DNA of 5,868 nucleotides from JACDBD01 sp050743385 (GTDB lineage: Bacteria; Actinomycetota; Acidimicrobiia; IMCC26256; JACDBD01). A model generated the notes under the pieces. That model made no database searches. It saw nothing but the letters and a program-made list of their open reading frames with translations, and had not been told where the DNA came from. Location of the stretch: assembly GCA_050743385.1 (NCBI GenBank), contig JBOGFJ010000264.1, positions 1-5,868 of the forward strand, read 5' to 3'. Position numbers and translations under genes: made by a program. Shown here one piece after another: positions 1 through 5,707 of this stretch; positions within the stretch are counted from its first letter, which is position 1; the number at the start of each line of letters is the position of its first letter.

Positions 1-437
<437 letters not shown>

Positions 438-441
438 GAGA

Positions 442-449
442 ACCCTTCT
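442..449 (-). promoter_or_regulatory. Ribosome binding site for the sigma factor gene
   Basis: On the minus strand AGAAGG sits six bases before the GTG at 437. It fixes this non-ATG start, which agrees with where sigma region 1.2 homology begins. Confidence 0.6.
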
Positions 450-480
450 ACTTGCTGGTTGGGGGGCCGGTACTGGTGCC

Positions 481-508
481 AACGATCCGATGCCGGGCGC
501 GTGTTCCC
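481..508 (-). promoter_or_regulatory. Possible ECF-sigma type promoter upstream of the sigma factor gene
   Basis: Reading the minus strand, GGGAAC (508-503) is followed after 18 bases by CGTT (484-481, continuing into G). This resembles actinobacterial ECF promoters of the SigE/SigH/SigR kind (GGAAC/T, 16-19 bases, CGTT or GTT). Transcription would start near 474, giving a leader of about 37 bases before the GTG at 437. The spacing is at the long end of the usual range. The rest of the 216-base divergent gap (438-653) shows no convincing housekeeping promoter on either strand. In mycobacteria and Streptomyces, sigB or hrdB is partly driven by ECF sigma factors, so the arrangement would have precedent. 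Motif-only evidence. Confidence 0.3.
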
Positions 509-644
509 AACACCAGAAAAGGCCCTGCCTGCCCAGCTACGATACCGGCTCCGTCAAGCAGGTTTTTCACCGGGAGGCCCCACCCGTCGGGGCCCATCTC
601 TCGGGGTCTACCCATCGGGCGGGCCCGAGCCACAGCGGGATCAC

Positions 645-648
645 GGAG
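645..648 (+). promoter_or_regulatory. Ribosome binding site for the ABM-domain gene
   Basis: GGAG five bases before the ATG at 654. It decides this start against in-frame upstream starts as far back as 99. Confidence 0.55.
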
Positions 649-653
649 CCCAC

Positions 654-974
654 ATGCCCGACGAAGTCGAGCTGGCGATGGTCACCGCGGTCTTCGAGGC
701 TCGCACCGGCCGGGAGGCCGAGCTCGCGGCCGCGTTGGCGAAGTACGTCGTGCTGACCCGCAACCGCGGTGACTGCCGCAACGTCGACCTGGTGGCGTCG
801 ACCCTGCATTCCGGACGGCTCACCGTCGTGGAGAAGTGGGTGTCGCCGGACGCCGCCCGTTCGCATCTCGATGCAGCCGAGACGGTGGAGATGGCGAGCA
901 CCGTCCGTGACCTGCTCGCCCGACCCCCCGACCTCGACCTGCTCGAGGCCATCAGCGCCCAAGACCTGGAGTAG
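654..974 (+). CDS. Antibiotic biosynthesis monooxygenase (ABM) domain protein, YgiN-like
   Basis: A 106-residue single-domain protein of the dimeric alpha/beta-barrel ABM family. Characterised members are cofactor-free monooxygenases acting on quinols or polyketides, or heme-degrading enzymes. The fold signature is visible. A first strand VTAVFEARTG (about 10-19) is followed by an amphipathic helix EAELAAALAKYVVLTR (21-36). RGDC (38-41) stands where relatives have 'PGC'. The strands DLVASTLHSG and LTVVEKWVSP (57-65, Trp62) lead to a helix starting near AARSHLDAAE (His71). The ATG at 654 is chosen because GGAG at 645-648 lies five bases upstream and the domain starts right after it; the open frame reaches further back but over non-homologous intergenic sequence. 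The substrate cannot be predicted. It is convergent with the unknown gene to its right, with a 38-base gap. Confidence 0.85.
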   Translation: MPDEVELAMVTAVFEARTGREAELAAALAKYVVLTRNRGDCRNVDLVASTLHSGRLTVVEKWVSPDAARSHLDAAETVEMASTVRDLLARPPDLDLLEAISAQDLE

Positions 975-1012
975 ATGCGTTCACTGAGCGCCGGAGAACG
1001 TGAGCGCGCGCG

Positions 1013-1633
1013 TCACCCGGTGGGCTTGAGTGACTCCTTGCGCACGGGCGTGCGCGCTTTGGGCTTCGGGCGGGGATCGGCGGCGCCGCACTGCGCGCAG
1101 AGCTCCTGAAGCTCGGGCCACGTGAACGCGTCGGCCGACCACAGCCGGTCGAAGGCGGCGTCGGCGATGTCGGTGAAGCCGTTGTAGAGGCGGAAGTGAT
1201 ACTGGCGCCGCACCCGCCGGGTGACCTCGCCGAGCCGACCGGCGCGGCCCTCGGCCCAGGTCTCCCACGCATGACGCTGCCCGTCGGCGAGGTCCTCGTC
1301 GGCCGGCGCGTCGGTGAAGCCGCCGACGAGGCGGTCGGCCGCGCGCAGCAGACCCATGGTGAGCTCGGTGCGCGCCACCGGCTCGTCGAAATGCGTGCGG
1401 TGGCGCCCGTCCTCGAAGTTCGCGCCCGAGTACCACAACGTCGCCGACCCGTCGACGACGTCGGACGTCGACCCGGTGAGCGGGAGGGGCAGCTCCTCGT
1501 CGATCTCGATGCGCACGTCGACGTCGTCGGGAACTCCCGCCTTCGCCGCGAGCTCTTCGGCGAGCCCGGCGATCACACCGGCGTCGAAGTGGACGAGCGT
1601 GAACGTCTCCGGGATGACCTGGACTCTCGCCAT
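1013..1633 (-). CDS. Conserved-looking protein of unknown function, third gene of the ferritin-like operon
   Basis: I do not recognise this 206-residue protein. It has no signal peptide or membrane segment and is probably cytosolic. The N-terminal part (about 1-105) looks alpha/beta. It has an Ala-rich helix at 17-33, an acidic strand RIEIDEELPLPL (41-52), a segment LWYSGANFEDGRHRTHF (66-82) with His78 and His81, and a helix TELTMGLLRAADRLVGGF (89-106). The C-terminal part (about 118-178) is helical and rich in Trp and Arg. A single CAQC pair (Cys179, Cys182) could bind metal or form a disulfide. The last 19 residues form a basic, Pro-rich tail likely to be disordered. It starts 13 bases after the ferritin-like gene's stop behind a weak GAGAG, so it is probably cotranscribed and dependent on upstream translation. 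The context suggests an accessory or partner role for the di-iron proteins, but that is inference. Confidence 0.8.
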   Translation of the reverse strand: MARVQVIPETFTLVHFDAGVIAGLAEELAAKAGVPDDVDVRIEIDEELPLPLTGSTSDVVDGSATLWYSGANFEDGRHRTHFDEPVARTELTMGLLRAADRLVGGFTDAPADEDLADGQRHAWETWAEGRAGRLGEVTRRVRRQYHFRLYNGFTDIADAAFDRLWSADAFTWPELQELCAQCGAADPRPKPKARTPVRKESLKPTG

Positions 1634-1646
1634 CGAACGGCTCTCG

Positions 1647-2462
1647 TCAGGAGGACGGCTGCAGGCCGGCGGCGACGCGGGCCTCTTCCTGCGCCTCCGT
1701 CGCGACCTCGGAGAGGTCGTCGATCTCCTCGGTGGAGAACCCGGCCATCTCCCGGAAGCGCCGGGCCAGCTGAATGGGGTTCTCGTCCGTCTCACCCCGG
1801 AAGCCACCGAGGCTGAAGAGCTTGTCGACGGTGCGCTGGAACTCGAGCGCCCGCTCCCGCCGCTCCGGGTCGGTCTCGGTGAGGCGGCGCAGCCAGTCGG
1901 AGCCCATCTTCACGTGGGTGACCTCGTCGGCGAGCATCCAGTCTTCGCACGCGGCCAGTACCGGGTCGCCCGAGGTGTCGCCGAACTCCTTCATCGTGTT
2001 GAACACGTCAATGGCGAGACCTTCGAGCGCGCGGTTCACACCCGTGAGGCGCAGCAGCGGGTCGGGCGCGCAGGCGGCCTCATAGAGGAAGGTGGCCTCG
2101 GTGAACTCGCCGATCCCGGTGCCCATGTGCTCGGAGAGCTTCACCGAGATCTCGCAGTGGCGCGACTCGTCCCAGCACTGACGGGCCATGTCGAGCTTGA
2201 GCTGGAACGGCACCTCTTCGTCGTCGAAGTCGAACGTGGTACGACCGGCACCCTCCAGCGCCTGGATCTCACCGACGAAGATGCCGTGCATGAGCTGCCG
2301 GGCACGGTCGCCCGCAGCCGGGCGTTCGGGCTCGAGCTTCGCCGAGCCGGTGTTGCGCTCAGCGATCTTGGCCTGGCGGGGGTCGGTGATGGCGTCCTGG
2401 ATGCTCGCCCGCACGAACCGGGAATCGCGTGCGAGCTCGTCGACCGGCAGGATCTTCTTCAT
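1647..2462 (-). CDS. Ferritin-like di-iron protein (DUF455-like) with intact metal site
   Basis: A 271-residue helical protein carrying the four-helix ferritin-like pattern. Helix 1 has GEIQALE (Glu65, Glu70). Helix 2 has DESRH (Glu99, His102). Helix 3 has RALEGLAIDVF (Glu147). Helix 4 has DEVTHVKMG (Glu180, His183). The spacings Glu65-Glu99 (34), Glu99-Glu147 (48) and Glu147-Glu180 (33) suit a bundle of two helical hairpins with a long crossover. This E...ExxH...E...ExxH set is the usual carboxylate-bridged di-iron ligand set, so iron storage or O2-dependent oxidation is possible; the substrate is unknown. The N-terminal 50 residues and C-terminal 60 residues lie outside the bundle. Assignment to the DUF455-like group is from resemblance only. 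It starts at the ATG of an ATGA overlap with the preceding ferritin-like gene, behind a strong Shine-Dalgarno sequence. Confidence 0.85.
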   Translation of the reverse strand: MKKILPVDELARDSRFVRASIQDAITDPRQAKIAERNTGSAKLEPERPAAGDRARQLMHGIFVGEIQALEGAGRTTFDFDDEEVPFQLKLDMARQCWDESRHCEISVKLSEHMGTGIGEFTEATFLYEAACAPDPLLRLTGVNRALEGLAIDVFNTMKEFGDTSGDPVLAACEDWMLADEVTHVKMGSDWLRRLTETDPERRERALEFQRTVDKLFSLGGFRGETDENPIQLARRFREMAGFSTEEIDDLSEVATEAQEEARVAAGLQPSS

Positions 2463-3160
2463 CCGACGCTCACTCCTTTGGCGCTCTCGCGATCGGCGGC
2501 GGCGCTTCCGAGCGTGCCGGCCGCTCCATCGGTGTCTCCCAGGCTACCCGGGCCGGTGATGCCACCCGCCCGCAACATCAATTGCTCGAGCTCCTGCTGC
2601 CGGCGCGCCGCGCGCTCAACGTGCTCGGGCGTATGGATCAGCGACTGGAGCAGCATCTCGCCCTCGCGCCAGTCTTCGAGCTCGTCCTGGAGGACGAAGT
2701 TGAGCGACCGGATCGTCGGCGCGTCGGTGATCCTGCCGGTGGCGTTCATGTGGAAGGTGTACGCCGCGATCTTCCGGGGGAGCAGCACGCGGTACACCCC
2801 GACGAGCTTCTCGATCGTGAGCTCGGGTGCTTCCGGCTCACGGAGCGCGTCGACGAACGCGACCATCTCGTCGTTGGGCGCCTCGGTGAGGCGCTCGGTC
2901 TTCATCTCCCGGAGCTCGGGCAGACGCTTGTTCCAGAGCTCGGCGTGCCAGGCGTGGTGGTAGCACTGGCGACCGAGGACGAGCTTGACGTCGAGCTCAG
3001 GGACGGTCGCGACCCACCCGCCCAGCGCCTCGAACAGGCGCATCTCGATCCACTTGTAGTTGCCGACCCGGCGGGCCGACTCGACGACCCCGAACAGGCC
3101 CGGCAACTCGCGCCGGTCCCAGGGGGCAAACGCGGCCCGCGGCACGTCGGGTGCGGTCAT
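2459..3160 (-). CDS. Ferritin-like superfamily protein with degenerate metal site, first gene of operon
   Basis: A 233-residue helical protein that aligns by eye with the intact ferritin-like protein encoded next to it. WIEMRLFE matches GEIQALE (Glu39 and Glu44, same 5-residue spacing). RQCYHHAWHAE matches RQCWDESRHCE. RVLLPRKIAAY matches RALEGLAIDVF. QDELEDW matches ADEVTHV. Relative to the di-iron set, the helix 2 Glu is His69, the helix 3 Glu is Leu127 and the helix 4 His is Asp163, while Glu39, His72 and Glu160 remain. A normal di-iron centre is therefore unlikely; a partner or structural subunit, or a different metal site, is plausible. Residues from about 198 on form a Gly/Ala/Ser-rich, probably disordered tail. 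ATG 3160 is preferred over an in-frame ATG at 3196, which lies inside the operator and -35 region. The stop overlaps the next gene's start (ATGA). Confidence 0.8.
   Translation of the reverse strand: MTAPDVPRAAFAPWDRRELPGLFGVVESARRVGNYKWIEMRLFEALGGWVATVPELDVKLVLGRQCYHHAWHAELWNKRLPELREMKTERLTEAPNDEMVAFVDALREPEAPELTIEKLVGVYRVLLPRKIAAYTFHMNATGRITDAPTIRSLNFVLQDELEDWREGEMLLQSLIHTPEHVERAARRQQELEQLMLRAGGITGPGSLGDTDGAAGTLGSAAADRESAKGVSVG
2471..2479 (-). promoter_or_regulatory. Strong internal ribosome binding site for the intact ferritin-like gene
   Basis: AAAGGAGTG on the minus strand, eight bases before the ATG at 2462, embedded in the last codons of the upstream ferritin-like gene. It is the best Shine-Dalgarno match in the operon, so the second protein may be made at least as strongly as the first, on top of translational coupling through the ATGA overlap. 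Confidence 0.7.
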
Positions 3161-3196
3161 GGGCGCGATTCTCCCGTCACTTGACCGACCGGTCAA
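3160..3196 (-). promoter_or_regulatory. Promoter of the ferritin-like operon, probably leaderless
   Basis: On the minus strand TTGACC (3196-3191) is followed after exactly 17 bases by GAGAAT (3173-3168, 4 of 6 to TATAAT with the conserved second A and final T). A start seven or eight bases further lands at 3161-3160, on the A of the ATG. This would give a leaderless mRNA, a common arrangement in actinobacteria, and independently supports the 3160 start. GGGAG at 3175-3171 could be read as a Shine-Dalgarno sequence, but it overlaps the -10 box and would probably not be in the transcript. Confidence 0.5.
3181..3196. promoter_or_regulatory. TetR-type operator palindrome TTGACCGACCGGTCAA
   Basis: Perfect 6-base inverted arms TTGACC and GGTCAA around a 4-base centre GACC, in the divergent gap between the ferritin-like operon and the cyclase gene. 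The size, symmetry and ACC...GGT core match operators of TetR-family repressors; the arms are the same as in the RutR consensus (TTGACC-4-GGTCAA). It covers the -35 box and the start of the spacer of the leftward promoter, so a bound protein would block that promoter. It lies 66 bases upstream of the cyclase GTG and might affect that gene too. No TetR-family gene is in the window. Confidence 0.6.
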
Positions 3197-3261
3197 GCGA
3201 CCTCCGTCACAGCGGCCTCGCTACGCTCGCGACGGGCAGGCAAGGGGCAGATTGGGACGAG

Positions 3262-5358
3262 GTGACCGAAGCTTGTAGCCGTTGCGGTCGGGAGAGCTCG
3301 CCGGATCACCATTTCTGCGGCTGGTGCGGCGCCCCGCTCGCGCCATCGGAGTCGGCCGGCATGGCCGAGCGCAGGTGGGTCACCGTGGTCTTCGCCGACC
3401 TCTCCGGCTATACGCCGGCGTCGGAGCACATGGACCCCGAGGACGTGCGGGAGATGGTCGAGCCTGGCCTCATCCGGTGCACCGCCCTCGTCGAGGATCA
3501 CGGCGGATGGGTGAACCGGATCATCGGTGACGCCGTCCTCGCGGTGTTCGGCGCGCCCGTCGCGCACGAGGACGACGCCGAGCGAGCGGTGCGCGCTGGT
3601 CTCGAGATGCAGCGGTGCGCAGCCGAGCACACCGCCGACTTCGGCGGCCTTCGCCTCCGCATCGGCGTCAACACCGGGGAGGTGATGTTCGCGCCGGTGG
3701 GCCCCGACCCCGAACGTGACCTCACCGTGACCGGCGACGTGGCCAACACGGCTGCCCGACTCCAGACCGCGGCCGAGCCCGGCCAGGTCCTCGTGGGCGA
3801 GGAGACGTGGCGGGCGACGCGAGAGACCATCGCCTACGAGGCCACCGCGCCCCTCGCCCTCAAGGGCAAGACGGGTCCGGTGGCCGCGTGGGCGGCGACG
3901 CGCGCGCTCGGCGGTCCCGGCGAACGCCCGGTCTCGGCGAGCCCGATCATCGGACGCGACGCCGAGCTGACGATCCTCGACACGCTCTGGAGTCGGGTCG
4001 TCGACTCGGCCCAACCACACCTCGTCACGGTGCTCGGCCCGCCCGGAATCGGGAAGTCGAAGCTCGTCGGCGAGGTCGCGCAGCGTGTCGACCACGTGGG
4101 CGGCCGCGTCGCGCGCGGCACGTCCCTTCCCTACGGCGAACGGGTTCCCTACGCCGCCTTCGGCGGGCTCCTCAAGGATCTCGCCGGCATCTACGAGACC
4201 GACCGGGTGGAAGTCGCGCGCGACAAGCTCGAGGCGTTCACCGAGCGCACGATCCCCGACTGCGACCCGGAGATCACCGAGTATCTCGCGGTCTTGCTGG
4301 GTATCGGGATCACCGAACAGGACGTCGAACAGCGCAAGCTGTTCACTGCCGCCCGCCGGATCGTGGAGGGGCTGGCGCGCGAGCAACCCACCGTCTTCGT
4401 GTTGGAGGACATCCAGTGGGCCGACCGCAGCCTGCTCGACCTCCTCGAGTGGCTACCGGGTCGAGTGAAGGACGCGCCGGCGCTGTTCCTGACCGCCGCT
4501 CGTCCCGAGCTGCTCGACACCCGGCCGGGCTGGGCCGGCGGACTCCGCGGGTACACGGCGCTGCCCATCGGCCCACTCTCCGCAGGCCAGGTGCGGGCGC
4601 TCGCCACGCTCCTGCTCGCAGACCAGGACGACACGGAGGGGGTCGTCGACCACATGGAGCGCGTCGCAGGGGGGAATCCGCTCTTCATCGAGGAGCTCGT
4701 GTCGTGGAGCGCCGACCGCCGGGCTGCCGAGACCTTCCCCACCACGGTGCGGGCGATCATCGCCGCCCGTCTCGACGCGCTCCCCGAAGCCGAGCGCCGG
4801 CTACTGCTCGACGCATCGGTCGTCGGCGAGGTCTTCTGGCGCGGCGCGCTGATGCAGGTAGCCGGCAACGCGGCCGAGATCGACGACCGCCTCGGTCAGC
4901 TCGAGGCACGCGACCTCGTGCGCCGCGAGCCCACGTCGCGCTTGCAGGACGACGAGGAGTTCAGCTTCAAGCACGCCATGATCCGCGAGGTCGCGTACGC
5001 GACGGTGGCGAAGGCCGCGCGGCGGGAGCGGCATCGCACCACGGCCGAGTATCTCGAGACGGTCGGCGCCGGGGCGGGTGGCTCGGCGGCGATCCTCGGC
5101 CGCCACTGGCGAGAAGCCGGCGAGCCCGAGCGGGCGCTCGAGCACCTCCTGGTCGCGGCCGACCAGGCGGGACGCGGTTGGGCGAAGGAGGAGGCGGTGA
5201 ACCTCTACAACCAGGCGCTCGAGCTCGTGCCCGAGGACGACCGTGCCCGGCGGGCACGGATCGAGCTCCGCCGTGGCGTCGCCCGCCAGCTCTTCCTCCA
5301 CGCCATCATCGACGCAGGGCAGCTCGGCGGCCCCGAAACGGCTCGCGCGCCCGACTAA
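3262..5358 (+). CDS. Zinc ribbon - class III adenylate/guanylate cyclase - AAA ATPase protein with short TPR-like end
   Basis: A 698-residue cytosolic signalling protein. A zinc ribbon occupies residues 5-22 (Cys5, Cys8, Cys19, Cys22). The class III cyclase domain spans about 37-213, with metal aspartates Asp46 (FADLSGYT) and Asp90 (GDAVLAVFG) and transition-state residues Asn162 and Arg166 (NTAAR). The position that is usually Lys in adenylate cyclases is Arg86, and the second selectivity position is Thr155, so the product nucleotide is uncertain. A STAND/AAA_16-type ATPase follows from about 228, with Walker A GPPGIGKS (259-266), Walker B VLEDIQWAD (380-388) and GGNPLFIEEL (470-479). FKHAMIREVAY (569-579) precedes one or two TPR-like helix pairs (about 609-655). 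Relatives usually carry several hundred more residues of TPR, so the C-terminus is short. The GTG at 3262 is chosen because the zinc ribbon begins there and GGGA lies four bases upstream; longer in-frame starts would run across the operator. Confidence 0.88.
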   Translation: MTEACSRCGRESSPDHHFCGWCGAPLAPSESAGMAERRWVTVVFADLSGYTPASEHMDPEDVREMVEPGLIRCTALVEDHGGWVNRIIGDAVLAVFGAPVAHEDDAERAVRAGLEMQRCAAEHTADFGGLRLRIGVNTGEVMFAPVGPDPERDLTVTGDVANTAARLQTAAEPGQVLVGEETWRATRETIAYEATAPLALKGKTGPVAAWAATRALGGPGERPVSASPIIGRDAELTILDTLWSRVVDSAQPHLVTVLGPPGIGKSKLVGEVAQRVDHVGGRVARGTSLPYGERVPYAAFGGLLKDLAGIYETDRVEVARDKLEAFTERTIPDCDPEITEYLAVLLGIGITEQDVEQRKLFTAARRIVEGLAREQPTVFVLEDIQWADRSLLDLLEWLPGRVKDAPALFLTAARPELLDTRPGWAGGLRGYTALPIGPLSAGQVRALATLLLADQDDTEGVVDHMERVAGGNPLFIEELVSWSADRRAAETFPTTVRAIIAARLDALPEAERRLLLDASVVGEVFWRGALMQVAGNAAEIDDRLGQLEARDLVRREPTSRLQDDEEFSFKHAMIREVAYATVAKAARRERHRTTAEYLETVGAGAGGSAAILGRHWREAGEPERALEHLLVAADQAGRGWAKEEAVNLYNQALELVPEDDRARRARIELRRGVARQLFLHAIIDAGQLGGPETARAPD

Positions 5359-5379
5359 CCCGTCAGGACGGGAAGTCGG
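5351..5379. terminator. Two-part hairpin across both stop codons of a convergent gene pair
   Basis: The outer stem is CCGACT (5351-5356) with AGTCGG (5374-5379). The inner stem is CCCGT (5359-5363) with ACGGG (5368-5372), closing a four-base loop. An AA/A internal loop separates the two stems. The TAA of the cyclase gene and the TGA of the DUF4242 gene both fall within it. It is nearly symmetric and so could work in both directions, but neither side has a T-tract, so intrinsic termination is uncertain. Confidence 0.4.
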
Positions 5380-5647
5380 CGGGCGAGATGTCGCCGCCGA
5401 TCTCGTAGATCGCCTCGAGCTGGTGGTACCCGAGCATCCCGGCGTGGTCGCGGATCATCTGTTCGCTGGGCGCGGCATACACGCAGTACGACTTGATCCT
5501 TCCCTCGTCGTCGCTCACCACGTGGCTGTGCTCCCAGACGATCTCCGGGAACTTCTCGTTGGCGATTGCCTTCGACCTCGCGCTGACGGCTCGCAGCTGC
5601 TCCTCGTCGAGGTCGTCGAAGGTCCGCTCGATGAGATACCTGGCCAT
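5363..5647 (-). CDS. DUF4242 family small protein (SCO4226-like)
   Basis: A 94-residue protein with the DUF4242 pattern. It opens with ARYLIERTF (2-10), then a helix of about 14-30, then WEHSHVVSDD (38-47), KSYCVYAAPSEQMIRDHA (52-69) and a final strand near IYEIGGDI. The family has a ferredoxin-like alpha/beta fold; the Streptomyces coelicolor member SCO4226 was described as a nickel-binding protein. His40, His42, Cys55, His68 and His75 are possible metal ligands here, but I have not matched them to the known site. There is no signal peptide. The start at 5647 has a strong GAGGGGGA five bases upstream. It lies 44 bases downstream of the acyl-CoA dehydrogenase-like gene on the same strand, with a hairpin between, and converges with the cyclase gene with only four bases between stop codons. 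Confidence 0.85.
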   Translation of the reverse strand: MARYLIERTFDDLDEEQLRAVSARSKAIANEKFPEIVWEHSHVVSDDEGRIKSYCVYAAPSEQMIRDHAGMLGYHQLEAIYEIGGDISPADFPS

Positions 5648-5652
5648 GTCTG

Positions 5653-5660
5653 TCCCCCTC
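5653..5660 (-). promoter_or_regulatory. Ribosome binding site for the DUF4242 gene
   Basis: GAGGGGGA on the minus strand five bases before the ATG at 5647; a good purine-rich Shine-Dalgarno match that settles the start. Confidence 0.6.
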
Positions 5661-5684
5661 GTTCCGGTCAGCGTACGCGGTCGC

Positions 5685-5707
5685 GCCCCGCTCAGCCCCA
5701 GCGGGGC
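5685..5707 (-). terminator. GC-rich hairpin across the stop codon of the acyl-CoA dehydrogenase-like gene
   Basis: A perfect 8-base inverted repeat, GCCCCGCT (5685-5692) and AGCGGGGC (5700-5707), with a seven-base loop that contains most of the TGA stop (5694-5692). It lies between this gene and the DUF4242 gene. It has a stable stem but no following T-tract, so it may be a weak terminator, an attenuator or a 3'-end stabiliser. Confidence 0.4.

Noticed and set aside
515..543. TACGAT (538-543) as a -10 box for the ABM-domain gene
   Set aside because: No -35 resemblance 16-18 bases upstream, and the leader would exceed 100 bases.
534..557. TTGACG (557-552, minus strand) as a -35 box for the sigma gene
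   Set aside because: The only TA-containing hexamer downstream, TAGCTG, is 12 bases away, too short, and the sequence at 17 bases is GGGCAG.
975..1016. Terminator between the convergent ABM-domain gene and the unknown gene
   Set aside because: Only a 5-base stem (CGTTC 978-982 with GAACG 996-1000) with a 13-base loop, and an imperfect GTGA/TCAC pair (1000-1003, 1013-1016); too weak and no T-tract.
1314..2963. Long plus-strand open frame (549 codons) opposite the ferritin-like operon
   Set aside because: It lies antisense to three genes with recognisable ligand motifs, start signals and operon spacing. Its Ser/Arg-rich translation resembles no family and is typical of a GC-rich shadow frame.
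3161..3196. Longer start (ATG 3196) for the first ferritin-like gene
   Set aside because: The added 12 codons run through the operator and promoter, and the predicted transcript begins at 3160.
3193..4386. Long minus-strand open frame (397 codons) opposite the cyclase gene
   Set aside because: It is a shadow of the cyclase and ATPase domains, which show catalytic motifs on the plus strand; no domain or start signal is visible on the minus strand.
3807..5408. Plus-strand open frame (533 codons) overlapping the ATPase part of the cyclase gene
   Set aside because: Arg/Pro/Ala-rich composition without motifs, in an alternative frame of a gene with Walker A and B motifs.
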